From assembly GCA_015680685.1 (NCBI GenBank), contig MNCI01023742.1, forward strand, positions 1,559,868-1,623,867: a stretch of 64,000 nucleotides of DNA, given 5' to 3'. Source of the DNA: Gnetum montanum. Lineage: Eukaryota > Streptophyta > Gnetopsida > Gnetales > Gnetaceae. Numbering within the stretch: position 1 is the first letter of the stretch; each line of letters opens with the position of its first letter. Made by a program: the position numbers and the translations under genes. The notes under the pieces were generated by a model. It was given only the letters and a program-made list of their open reading frames with translations, was not told the DNA's origin and did not search any database. Shown here piece after piece: positions 1 to 10,769 of the stretch.

Positions 1-122
1 GATATCATGTATGCAATATCGCGCGGGATGCGATATCGAGTCGGCTGCGATATCGCATACGCGATATCGCGGTCAACGCAAACCGCGTCTCATCAACAGC
101 TTATGCGAATTGTGTCTCATCA
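1..122 (-). repeat. Partial 3' LTR of element A (U3 start)
   Basis: Only the first 122 bases of U3 (read on the minus strand) are in the window. The LTR begins TGATGAGAC at 122, directly after a polypurine tract. Perfect copies of GCGATATCGC lie at about 48-73. Compared with the 5' LTR at 7370, this copy has about 27 extra bases at its start, a partial duplication of TGATGAGAC plus following sequence. Confidence 0.85.
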
Positions 123-135
123 TACCCCCACAACT
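123..135 (-). other. Polypurine tract of element A
   Basis: On the minus strand the sequence reads GTTGTGGGGGTA and stops exactly at the LTR start TGATGA. The same GTGGGGGTA run precedes the 3' LTRs of B and E, and ATGGGGGTA that of D. It would prime plus-strand DNA synthesis. Confidence 0.8.
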
Positions 136-297
136 AAATAAAAACTCATCCTCGAGTTACAAGGAGAACAAGCTTCATTGATTACACAATGGATAGGTAT
201 GGGATTATTAACTAAAAAAATAAAAAAGGAAATGATGCCACAGTGTGGGAAGACACAACATAGAAAAAATGCTACACTACACTACAAAAATTGGAAC

Positions 298-2690
298 TCA
301 TGTAGTTCCTGGTGGCGGTGGCTCCTCCATGGGTGCTTTCCCTTTGTCACGTGCTCCAAGCTTCAAAGGTTGACGACGCTAAAGAATGGCCTGGAGCTTC
401 TCCTCTTCGGTCCGAGAATCTTATGCCATCCATGCTAATGTTCCATTATTTGATGGAGTCGGCACCTCCCACGGATAGGGTAGTTGCAGGAACATCTAAT
501 TAGCCTTGACATACCATGCTGCGAACACCCGTCGTTCCTCTTCATAGGCTCTGGCTTTGTCTTTGTATTCATGAAGCTTTATTAGCCATCGAGCCAAGTC
601 AGTTGCAACATATTTCTGTCCCTAGTAGCTTCCTTTTACCACCGCAAGTTTAGAATTTGCGACATCTAGTTTCTTAGCCAGCTTCTTGCGCTCTGCAAAT
701 TCTATTTCATATTTGATATGGGTGGAAGCTACCTGCTGCTCGAGCTCTAACCTCGAGCGTCCTGCTATTAACATGGCCAAGTTGGCATATCTAAGGTTTG
801 CCAACTCCATGTATTCGGTCAAGTCTTGGATCTGCAGGTCCTGATTCTTAATTTCTGTTTAGTGGGCGAAGGCATAAGTGTTCAATATGGCCCTCCAATC
901 AGTGTGCTGAGCACTGATGTTGTTGATTTGAGCCTTGGCCATATGGATCTCCGTCTCCAAGATTTGTTTGTACATAGCCACCTGATCACAGAAATGCTCC
1001 TTCAGCTTCTCGTGTCGTTTAGCCTCATTCTACCATGCGCTTATCTCGTTGGCTGATTTTTGGCAAATAGCATGTACCTCCTCCATTGAGAGGGTTCGAT
1101 TTTCTCTAGCTAAATGGCTTACATCTCGGTTGACCCGAATGAACTATTCTCGTAACTGATGAAAGTGTTCATCGAGAACATTCTTTTGTTTCTCCACAGA
1201 AGTCAATCAAAGGTTATCTGCAACCAACTACTTATTCTCTTCTTCTAAGGCCTTGAGTGCCTTAAGATGCACATGAGTTTGTGCTTGTGTTATGGAGGCA
1301 TCCCAAGTGGCCGTCTCCTTTTCTTCTGCCACCTTTTTATTTTCTTTAATTAGCTTTGTTAATTGCTCGGTTCTGAAATTCTACAGCTGGTCTGCAAGAA
1401 CGAATTGCAAAGGATCCCGTTGTGCTGCTTGTAAGGCTATGAGCTGCTCTTGTAGTTTCTGCACTTCAGCTTCAGCATGCTCGGCCGTTACTTCGGATAT
1501 GACCAGCTTCCCCTTTGTGGAAATGAGGTCTGATTGAATTGTTATTACATCTTGGGGGATGTCAAACAGAGATGTCAAAACTTGTCTTGTTTGAAGCAAT
1601 CTATCCAGTGCATTCTCATGTTCCGCAAGAGTCATTGAGGTTCCGGTAAGAGTTTGAGCATCCCGTGCTCCTGAAAGATCTGCCGATGGCACAATAGGTA
1701 TGTTAAAGGATTCTTTGATATGGTTAGCGACCACTTCAACAGCTTCTGCGACATCCTGGTGTTGCATGACCACCACAGTGGCCCCTTCACCAGTCTCTAA
1801 CTACACTTGAAAAGATGCCGCGTTTCTAGAGATCTATTGTGATCATCTTCATTCCCCTCCTCCTGTTTGGATGGATAATTCACCTCTTGTGCGATCTAAT
1901 GAAATAGTAGACTGGTCGGCATCATCGATGACGTGGAAGAGTTTTGTGTCATCACAACTTCCCCAACTAACCATCTCGACGATGGCCCTAAGATGGCTCA
2001 TCGACGGTCTGTAGTGTTGCAGCGGTGGTGGTTGATCCTGACCTGTGCTGGGTCCTACTTCTTGTTGTTGGCTGGGACCTATGGCTAGAGGTTGACTGGG
2101 TCCTGCAAGTTGAGTTGCACGTGATCCAGTCATCTATTCTTCTTCTTCATCTAGTCCCAGCTCTTCGCTAGTGCTTTTTCTTGGAGCTAGCGCCTTTAAT
2201 AACTTAGCATAAGAAGCATTTTAGGCCTTTCGGAGGATGTCATTTATGTATCCCCAAATACCAGCACATTGGCACAGTTTTCTGATAAGGTAGGAAAAAG
2301 GCAACACCATCTTCCCTGACTTTCGTTCTTCAAATCGCCTTAGTATCTCTGTCAAATATAGATGGGGAAGGTTAGCGTTAACCTTTTCCATCACACTACA
2401 CATCCCCTTACCGCATACGTAGATATTCTTTTCAAACCTTTTGTAGGGAAGAGGTGATAAGTTCCAATTTTGAAATAAATCCATTCTTCCATTGTCAATT
2501 TTCCAAAAGTTTTATCTCTTCCATAAGCCTTCTCTAACCAATCCTTTCGCACATCAGGGTCTGATAGGGTAGATAACCGAGCAACATGGGGGCCTGAATT
2601 CGGAAGGTTTAACACTTTCGAAATCACCTACGCAGAAAAGTCTACTATCACACCACAAGTGTTAACCATGGAAGTGTTAGTGTTAATTAC
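298..2690 (-). pseudogene. 3' ORF of element A: PF20167-like domain plus coiled coil, broken
   Basis: The protein can be followed in one direction from about 2690 to a TGA at 298-300, with several in-frame stops and small frame changes. The N-terminal part (2627-2221) reads VLNLPNSGPHVA..., then a segment with FKIGTYHLFPTKGLKRIS, NLPHLYLTEIL and LPFSYLIRKLCQCAGI. This spacing resembles the plant transposon-protein / Athila env-position domain (PF20167-like). A Gln/Pro-rich linker follows (2133-1849), then a long heptad-rich stretch with ELEQQVA and EFAERKKL, and the C-terminus PMEEPPPPGTT. Copies B and C start with about 140 extra codons, which are missing here. Function is unknown; a structural or membrane-associated role would be a guess. 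Confidence 0.7.
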
Positions 2691-2909
2691 CCTAATTTCA
2701 AAAAATTTAGGCACTTTTCGGCAAGTTTCTCTCCTCCACAACTAAATTGAACACTCCAGGTTCAAGCAGGTTCAAACGGAATTAAAATCGAAGCACCAGC
2801 ATGCGAGATATGAGTGAAAAAGCAAGGGTCACGCAATCGCAAGTCGTAGAGAAAAATTTCAAAAATTCCCCCCGCGTAAATGGCAAAATGATACGAAGTG
2901 TTGCGGCAT

Positions 2910-3010
2910 GGGTTCTTATTTATAGAAAAATAGGATGCAATATAGCGTACGGTACACCGTGTACACGATATCTCATGGGACGCGATATTGCGTACGCGAT
3001 ATCTCGTCCC
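2910..3010 (-). promoter_or_regulatory. Internal promoter-like segment upstream of the 3' ORF (element A)
   Basis: On the minus strand, GATATCGCGTACGC, GCAATATCGCG and GAGATATCG repeats at 3005-2938 are followed by CTATAAATAAG at about 2926-2915. That is the same palindrome-then-TATA order as in the U3 of the LTRs. The bases after the TATA box do not match the LTR but do match the equivalent place in element C (about 40085-40180), so this is not simply an LTR remnant. It lies about 200-300 bases upstream of the recognisable 3' ORF. Promoter activity is inferred. Confidence 0.6.
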
Positions 3011-4323
3011 CAATGATGTGGGACATATGAAAAAGATCAAATTTTTAATGGTTTTCTTGAAATTAATGGTGTAAATTGAGGACATTGTCAAGTATTAAGA
3101 TATCCTAGGGTAATTTCATTAATTCGGGAGGCACTCGTAATGATAAAGATGTGAATTTAGCAATTAAAAATTTGGTGGTTATGAAGAAAAGGGAATGTAA
3201 TGGTACATTGGAACGTTGAAATTTTGAGGGATAATAAGAAGAAAAGAAAATTATGAAAAATTAAGCTGAGGGTAAGAAATTGTGTGTTTGAACTAGAGAA
3301 TTAGTGAAGATTACAAAAAATTACACAACTGGGCCCTCCTCAAAGCAGGTTTCAACCTATTATGCCCTTATGTAATCACACTTACAATGTCCATGGGCAC
3401 TAGAAGGGTTAATTGTAATCTGCACTAACTCCACAAAATAGACACATGTAGATATCACCGGAATGAGATGAAAATTTTATGTTACATGGGTCACGAGCTA
3501 CTATTACACGAACAGTGAGATGAGACGAAGTATAGAAAGGGATCGTAGACATTGGGACATGAGGTATCTGACCCAGGGCATAATGAATCCTGCGTGTAAA
3601 ACATGATTAAGGTGTCATTAACCCATCGTTCCAAGATTAGTACCAAGTCCATCCTTCTAATCAATGACATCGCATTGTTTCATCCCATGGTGAACAACTA
3701 TGAGAGTACCATGACAACAAGGCATATGATCACTTGGCGTTTAGTACAAGGGAGGAGTGATTTTTGTTTTATGGCATTTTATTTTTTTCTTCTTCTTCTT
3801 TTCTCTTTTTTTCACTTTACTGAATCCAGGGAAGCCGCCAACCTTCAGGCATGGGCTCATGTCTTTCCAATGGGACCCACTAGAACAACGTTTGATTTTT
3901 GAGTGCCCTTCTTGATTACTCTTACTCCCATTTTTCATTAGATCTACAAGGATCTTAGTACAACCGCATTGCATGATAACTCCCACAGGCGTCACCAAAG
4001 AGAATCCACAAGCCCCCTTGATGTCACACCCTAATCATTCCCTCTTGGTCCATCCTCCTTCATTCTGGGTACAATAAACACAAAATTAATTTTAAGTTTA
4101 GAAATTTCAAGAATATCATTGTACCCTCGAACAAAACCTCTTATTTATAGAGTGGATGAGTGGGTGTAATGGGCTCACTGTTCCAAATAATTGATTACTC
4201 ATGACTTAATAACACAAAACACACCTCAACCAATGATCTACATGTGTTTTATTCGTAGATGAGATTACTTACAAAAATATGAAAATACAAACACACAAAA
4301 AGATAAAACAAAAAGTTGAAAAA
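3011..4323 (-). other. Non-coding spacer between gag and 3' ORF of element A
   Basis: No protein of recognisable type. A block at about 3600-4020 (minus) matches element C at about 39130-39320, with shared phrases such as TCCTTGTAGATCTAATGAAAA, the GTGGGTCCCA region and the CATGCCTGAAGGTTG region, and related pieces lie in the 3' regions of D and E. It appears to be an old shared non-coding segment of the family. Confidence 0.55.
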
Positions 4324-6339
4324 TTAAAGAAAATGAAAAATATTTATTAATCCTGCTTGTCGTTGAAATGGGGGGTATCCCCCATAACTAAATGGTTGAG
4401 TATGGCAAGGATTAATAAATGAAAAATAAGGATCCTTACATGTTGGAAGTATTGGAACTGGTCCATACTTATCCCCTTGGATTTCACACACTTCATAATA
4501 AGCATAGTGGGGCACTTCATATGATGTAGTTCCCGGATAACGAGTTGACCCACTATGATGTTCGTGACCGTTAGATGGTATGCAAGGATTAGGATGATGC
4601 CTCCCATGGTTGTGTTCATTGGGCTGTATGGTTGTTGGAGTGTTAGTTGGTGGCCCTGATGAAGTTACATGAGGCATTGGGTTCGAAGGCAAGGGTGCAC
4701 CACATTGTTGGACTTGTGCTGGGTTGGAAGGTGCAGTGGCCTCGGAGTTGTGTTGTCCCTTCCTACAGCCGTGTTTAAATAAAGGATGCTTTTGATGTTG
4801 AGGAGGCTCTTCACTACGGTTAGTAGTAGTAGCACAAGTGTTGTTCGTGGGTTGTTGCTGTGGCACAAACACCTTAGGAATAGTTGGTGGCTTTGTGGAA
4901 GGAGGGAAAGGATGAGAATGTTGAAAGTTAAGAGGAATGTAAGGTGCACAAGGTGGTGGTTGTGTTGGAGGTATGGGCTGATAGTATTGTAGAGAATGGT
5001 ATTTTGGTGGGATAGAGTATGTTGGCCCAGTTGAAGACACAAGGTGTTGAACATGCTAAGCGTTTGGATTGATAATATGAAGGGTGCCTCTAGTCTAAGG
5101 GTGGATTCCCCCATGACTAGGATTGTTGTCACTATGATCGAACACAGTATCTCTGTACGAACTCTGGATGTAGCATATTTCGCCAATGTTCATGTAGATG
5201 TAACAATATTGGGCATTGGCCCTTGGGGTGATCGTACAAGCATATGTTACATTTGTACGTAGGATTGGCAGTTGAGCACTTATTCCCTTTATTCTTCTTT
5301 TTCGAATGTCTACTATTTTTTCCTACTTCTTGGGTTGTCAAAACTCTATCTCCAATGGTGTTGACATATTCTCCACACTTTTGATACATCCATTCCAACA
5401 TCTTATTGATCTTTGCCTCGGCTTCTTCTAACGATTATTGTATTGGCAAAGATGATGTTTCCACCTTGAGATTTGTTGATTTCTCCTTATTATGATCATG
5501 GACCTTTGTTAAGGTGTGATTTTGGTCCCGTTGATGCTTTTCAACACTCTCCCATGTAGCTAATTCTCCTTCTTCTTTTGCTACCCGCTTAATAAGCTCT
5601 TGGATTTGATGGGTTCGTATTTCGTATAGTTGACCTTGGGCATACGTTCCTAAGGTCTCTCTTGTTTCATTACGTAGTTCATCAATAATGTGGTACATTA
5701 GCCTTTCTCGAAAAACCCATGGCCTGGACAGTTGTTTAATAGTTAATAATATCTTTCTAAGGCCATGTCCAAGGGTTCATCTTGTGCCTGTTTCCATCCT
5801 TGGATTTGTTTCCTCAAGGCTAACACTCTTGCATAGGTTTGATATTTTTCATTAAAGACTTCTACCATTGTTGATCAACATCGTATTGAGTTTGGTTTTA
5901 ACGATCTATACCATACTTTTTCTTGGTCAACGAGTGTCATGGGAAAGAGCTTAAGTTTTTGCCAACCATTATCAATGTTATTCCATGTGCGGGCATCGTA
6001 GAAAGCTAGTAAATGTTGGTGCGAATCTAAGTCATAGCCTACTTAAAATGTAGGAAAGTTGTTTAAATCAATCCTAGGTAGACGGATCTATTTACGATGC
6101 CTACGTGAGATTTGAATGACCTCTTGTATTTGTGTTAGGCTTGTAGTGGCTAGTGGGGGCTCATCGTCATTGGGTAAGTTAGGCTTTCGTGCATTGTGAT
6201 GACGTTGTTTTTGTTCATGCTTATAGGAAACTCCCACTTTAGGTTGTATACTCGAATCTTCATCATCATATAGTTCATTGGTTCTCCAATGAACTTCCTC
6301 ACTAAGTGTTGTGTTATTATTATCTTGTAGGAGAGGCAT
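4324..6339 (-). pseudogene. gag: gag of element A (capsid and nucleocapsid), broken
   Basis: The reading starts at MPLLQDNNN (6339; C starts MSLSQGSNN at the same place) about 115 bases after the primer site. The order is a charged N-terminus, a capsid-type core (KVWYRSLKPNS, FNEKYQTYARV, IQGWKQAQDEPLDMALERYY), and a helix-rich stretch with KRVAKEEGELATWE. A zinc knuckle CNICLYDHPKGQC (CX2CX3HX4C) is followed by a long Pro/His/Gln-rich tail ending at 4324. Frame changes and stops break it in several places; the longest open piece is the 238-residue tail (5040-4324). Gag packages the element RNA into particles. The C-terminus matches that of element C, and neither runs into a protease. Confidence 0.8.
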
Positions 6340-6453
6340 TGTTGTGTGTGAATTTGTGTGACTTTTTATAATTATTATTTCTTTCTAAGAGATGTATCGT
6401 TAAGTTCTTTACAGCGATCTTGTATGATATAACTAATCTAGATATCTAGCACC

Positions 6454-6473
6454 ATCCCCAGCAACGACGCCAA
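6454..6473 (-). other. Primer-binding site of element A (tRNA-Asp type)
   Basis: On the minus strand TTGGCGTCGTTGCTGGGGAT directly follows the LTR end. It differs at a few positions from TGGCGCCGTTGCCGGGGA, the site used by Athila-type elements and complementary to the 3' end of plant tRNA-Asp. Confidence 0.85.
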
Positions 6474-7370
6474 TGATGAGTGGCAAGGTACCCCTACACT
6501 CAACCATATGAAATGAGCGTCGAACGTGTGATCCGGTCGAACTCTACAAACGAACTAGTTGTGGCACCTAGACAATTATCCTTCGGTCGCAGTTTGCTGT
6601 CTTCCCACCTAGACTAGTATTGTATATTTGTCATGTATGCTTTAGTCCAGATGAGTTGTATGATGTGTTCCTAATCTATGCTACTCCTGAAGGTAGTGGA
6701 AAATAATATTAACTAAGCTAAGCTAGGAGGAGAAGGGCAAGAGAATCTAATCTAGCCTAACTACGATGAGTAATCGATTCCTTGATCAACCATACACATC
6801 TTGGACCTCATGCACGACTACCACTGGGACTACCAAGCATAGATCCTAGGTACGCCATTGGGATTACCAAGCATAGATCCTAGCTACGTCACTGGGCTAC
6901 CAAGCAGTCACACTTAAATGCTCATAATCAAGTCGTACTCGTTCCGCGATCTAGGAGTTTAAGGGTGAGAGAGAGAAAACAGTAAATAACATTAAAGAAA
7001 TAAACAAATAAATAAATAACAAAGTGAATGCTGCAATGATGAAGTAATCTCGATCTTTATTGCTGGTCATGTGCATGTCCAAGTACGGCACACTCAAATA
7101 AAGATACCGTACAATTACATTCACCACACTGCGAGCAGACACAGGAAAAAATAATCTAACTCTGGAGGGATCAAATTGCCAAAGCTTCGCTACTTCTAAT
7201 TGGGATCAAAAACAAGGGAGAACCGCCTCTTATTTATAGATATCGCGACAGACTGCGATATCGCGTATGTGATATCGTAGGGAAGACGCGATATCGCATA
7301 CGCAATATCGTGGGGGATGCGATATCGCGGCGGATGCAATATCGCGGCCTATGCAAATCGCGTCTCATTA
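6474..7370 (-). repeat. 5' LTR of element A
   Basis: About 897 bases. Read on the minus strand it has a palindrome array with GCGATATCGC copies (about 7360-7238), a TATA box CTATAAATAAGAG (about 7240-7228), an AATAAAG polyadenylation-type signal at about 7060, and the conserved end GGGGTACCTTGCCACTCATCA. The first bases read TAATGAGAC, so the expected TG has probably mutated to TA. The LTR start of H (63809) is closely related. Confidence 0.85.
7238..7360 (-). promoter_or_regulatory. GATATC palindrome array in U3 of element A
   Basis: Several copies of GCGATATCGC or near copies (GCAATATCG, TGCGATATCGCG) lie within about 120 bases, ending next to the TATA box. The motif is a perfect 10-base palindrome and rich in CG. 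It is the likely core of the U3 enhancer or promoter; the binding protein is unknown. Confidence 0.6.
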
Positions 7371-7567
7371 ACCCATACCAGGAGAGTTAAATGTTGAAGC
7401 CACCTAATCAAATTAGGCCCAAGATCAAAATTTTAGGGGACATTTCCATAAAATTTCCGAACTCTAAATCACACGAAACAAGAAACAAACCCATTAAAGG
7501 AAAAAAGTAAGGTATAAATCAAATTTTGTAAGAAACCTTACTAATAATTGGCCCTATGTGATTTCAG
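7371..7567 (+). other. Candidate intron 3' part in the leader of B's 3' ORF
   Basis: This stretch resembles 40419-40715 in element C (shared GTAAGGTATAAA region) and ends TGTGATTTCAG directly before the ATG of the ORF. A pyrimidine-rich stretch and AG immediately before the start codon suggest a splice acceptor. The matching donor would lie left, beyond the insertion of element A. Confidence 0.45.
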
Positions 7568-10357
7568 ATGGCCCATAAATGTGGACAACAAGGAGGACCC
7601 TCCCAAGGTGTGTCCAAACGACCAAGGAGAGGCAGAGACCAAGCATCTCCTGAGGAACATACAAAGCAGGAGGCACAATCATTCAGCATTCATCAAGAGC
7701 CTCCTGCTACTATGCAATCGAGACATGGAAAGGAGGAGTAGCTGAAGTGCTTGAACAAGGACAACATCTTACGTTGTCCCCAGAATGTGTGTAGGCAATC
7801 CATGAAAGGTCCACGTCAGCAGCTATGACTTTGGAACTAAAATTTGGACCTTTCATGAAGTTCACTCTTGAAGCTATTAGGGACCAACTTAAAGGGTCCC
7901 CATTATGGCCTATCCTCTCTGAAAGTTGTGCCTAGTACTTAGGAGAGATGTACCAATTTTGGCACAACAAGGAAGAAGGCACCACAATTGACATTGGTGG
8001 TGTGTCTGTAGATTTTTCCACCAAGGCCATTTCAGAAGTCTTGAATCTTCTGAATACATGGCCAAAAGTTGCTCACCTGTCCACTTGCTCTGATGCCAAT
8101 GCATGAAAAATTTGGTTGAAAAGGATGTATGGCAAGGAAGACAAGACATATGGAGAATTGACGCTGGAAGAAAGAATATATTTCAAGATTGGTACTTATC
8201 ACATCTTTCCCATGAAAGAATTGAATAGAATCTCCACATACACAACTAGAGGAAGCACTATATAAATGAGCAAGATTAATGCTAACCTACCCCACTTATA
8301 CCTTATGGAGATTCTAAGGTGGTTTGAGGAATGCAAGATAGGGAAGTCTGCATTGCCCTTCTCCTGTCTCATCAGAAAGCTATGCAAATGTGCTAGAATT
8401 CTAGGGTACACCAATGACATCCCCAGAAAGGCCGAAAATGCTTTGTTAGCTGAATTGCTGAAGCCACCAACCCCAAGGAAAAGTGCTGGTGAGACATTGG
8501 AGCCAGAACAAGAACAGATGGTAGGGCCCACTGCAACTCAAACTATAGGGCCTAGCCATCTTCCAAGCATGAGGCCTAGTCAACAACGAGAAGTAGGGCT
8601 CAACATGAGCCAACGAGACCAACTGCCACCACCACCGTAGGATTATCAATTGTCAATGAGCCATCTCAAGGCCATCGTTGAGATGGTCAGTTGGGGAAGG
8701 CATGATGATGCCAATCTCTTTCAAGTCATTGATGACACTGTATGATCCATAGTTTCTATAGATCACGCACAAGGAGAGGTGTCTATTCAAATAGGAGGAG
8801 GGGCGACACATTGGTCACAATAGATTTCAAGGAATGCTACATCTTTACAAGTGCAATTAGAAACTAATGAAGGGGCCACAATAGTGGTCATGCAATACCA
8901 AGATGCAATGGGAGTCACAGAAGTGGTCATAGACAACATCAAAGAGTCCTTCAATGTCCCTGTTGTGCCACTGGTGGATTTCACAAGAGCACTTGATGCT
9001 CAAAATCTGGTCGATCCCTCAGAGACTCCTGCGAAGCATAAGGATGTCCTTGATCGATTGCTACAGACAGGACAAAGAATGAAGTCCTTGTTGAACATCC
9101 TACAAGATGTCACAGCAACTCAATCAGACCTCATCTCCACCAAGGGGGAGTTGGTCATGGTAGAGCTCAAGGTCGAGCATGCAGAGATGGAGTTGGAAAG
9201 ACTCCAAGAGAAGCTCATTGCCCTACAAGCTACACAACGAGACCCATCTCAATTCATTCCCGTAGACCAACTAGAATCTTTCAAAACCAAGCAACTTAAT
9301 AAATCATTGGTGGATAATAAAAAGGTGGCAAAGGAAAAAGAGAAGGCCGGTTGGGATGCTTCCATGGCACAAGCATAAACATATGCACACAACAAAGCAC
9401 TTAAGGTCTTACAAGAAGAGAATAAATAGCTTGTCGCAGACAATCTTCGATTAACCACTGTGGAGAAACAATAGAATGTTCTCAAAGAAAATTTTCAGCA
9501 ACTACAAGAACAGTTAGTCAGGGTCAACTAGGACATGAATCGCTTGCCTAAAGAGAATCGAATCCTCTCAATGGAGGAGGTATGTGCAATCTGTTAGAAG
9601 ATAGCCATTGAAATAAGCACGTGGCAAAATGAGGCCAAGCAACATGAAATGTTAAAAGAACACTTCAAAGACTAGTGGGGATGTACAAGCAAGTCATCGA
9701 AAAAGAATCCATATGGCCAAGGCCCACATTAACACCTTCAGTGCTCAACATACTGATTAGTGAGCCATATTGGACACATATGGATTCGTCCACCATGCAG
9801 AGCTAAAAAGCTGGGACCTACAGATATAGGATCTTATAGAGTACATGGAATTGGCAAACCTACGGTACGCTAATTTAGCCATGTTAACTGTAGGATGCCT
9901 AAGAACAGAGCTAGAGAAGCAGGTAGCTACCACCTATGCCAAATATAAAATTGAATTTGCAAAGCACAAGAACACAGTTCAAAGGCTAGAAGTTGCAAAT
10001 TCTGAGTTAAAGGTGGATAAGGCCAGCTACCAAGGGTAGAAAGATGTTGTAGTAAACTTGGCTTAATAGCTTATGGATTACCAGGACTACAAGGATAAAG
10101 CCAGAGCCTATGAGGGGGAACAACAGTTGTTTACGACCTGGTATGCCAAGGTAAATCAAATGTTCCCACAACTTTCGTGTCCATGGGAAGTGCTAACTAC
10201 ATCAAACATTGGAACATTAGCGTGGATGGCACAGGACCCCCAAATTGAAGAGGAAAAGCTCCAAGCACTCCTTCAAAGCTACCAGATCCCAAAACCTAGA
10301 GCACAAGGCAAGGGGAGGCAACCCATGGAGGAGCCACCACCATCTGGAACCACATAA
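7568..10357 (+). pseudogene. 3' ORF of element B: PF20167-like domain plus coiled coil, broken
   Basis: This is the best preserved of three copies, about 930 codons with perhaps a dozen in-frame stops and a frame change near 7740. It starts MAHKCGQQGGPSQG. At about 7950-8440 come IDIGGVSVDFSTKAISEVLN, YFKIGTYHIFPMKELN, NANLPHLYLMEIL and LPFSCLIRKLCKCARI. A Pro/Gln linker ends in DQLPPPP (8640). A second folded part follows (8650-9000: MSHLKAIVEMVSWG, VTEVVIDNIKESFNVPVVPL), then a coiled coil of several hundred residues (9000-10060: LERLQEKLIALQATQ, RTELEKQVATTYAKYKIEF) and the tail PMEEPPPSGTT. No membrane segment or signal peptide is evident. The middle domain resembles PF20167 and the Athila env-position ORF. 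Role unknown. Confidence 0.75.
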
Positions 10358-10493
10358 GTTCTAATAAAATTTTGTAATTGGAATTTTGTGTTCATGTCCC
10401 AATTTTGTTATATTCAATAATCCCATACCTATCCACTATGTAATTAATTGGGCTTGTTCTCATTTTTTTAACTGGTGGAGAAGTTTTCATTCA

Positions 10494-10505
10494 ATCGTGG
10501 GGGTA
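10494..10505 (+). other. Polypurine tract of element B
   Basis: AATCGTGGGGGTA ends directly at the LTR start TGATGAACC. The same AATCGTGGGGGTA run precedes the 3' LTR of E. Confidence 0.8.
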
Positions 10506-10769
10506 TGATGAACCATGATTTATTAAGCTCCGATATCAGACCTGCGATATCGGATCCACGATATCAAGTACACAATATCATGACCTAAATAACAATATTG
10601 GATACATGATATCTTGACTCCTATGTGGGCTTATAAATGCACATGTGGACACACAGGAAAGTCAGTTAGGAATTAGTTATTAGTCAGTTAGCTTTTTCAA
10701 TCATTCGTTAGTTCTTCTCAACCCTTTCTCCTAGTGCATGCCCACAGTGTGATGATTGTAATTGTATGG
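10506..10769 (+). repeat. 3' LTR of element B, first part (U3)
   Basis: Starts TGATGAACCATG. GATATC-type repeats at about 10532-10612 (CCGATATCAG, GCGATATCGG, ACGATATCAA) come before a TATA box CTTATAAATG at 10630-10639. The LTR is cut at 10769 by element F, and the continuation GTGTGACATACTTGG is found at 29475. Confidence 0.85.

Larger units (their letters stand above)
1..7370 (-). mobile_element. Element A: pol-less Athila-like LTR retrotransposon (3' LTR truncated by window edge)
   Basis: Read on the minus strand the order is 5' LTR (7370 to 6474), tRNA-Asp-type primer site, gag (6339 to 4324), a 1.3 kb non-coding stretch, an internal promoter-like segment (about 3010 to 2910), a long 3' ORF (about 2690 to 298), a polypurine tract and the start of the 3' LTR (122 to 1). 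No protease, reverse transcriptase or integrase can be read anywhere between the LTRs. Element C has the same order, so the lack of pol looks inherited, not a local deletion. This fits the class called TR-GAG (terminal-repeat elements with only gag), here with an extra ORF. A abuts element B inside what appears to be an intron of B's 3' ORF, so A probably inserted into B. The left target-site duplication is outside the window. Confidence 0.85.

Noticed and set aside
4665-5186. Open frame of 173 codons overlapping gag of A
   Set aside because: It is a shifted reading of the Pro/His-rich gag tail; the gag frame has the matching relatives.
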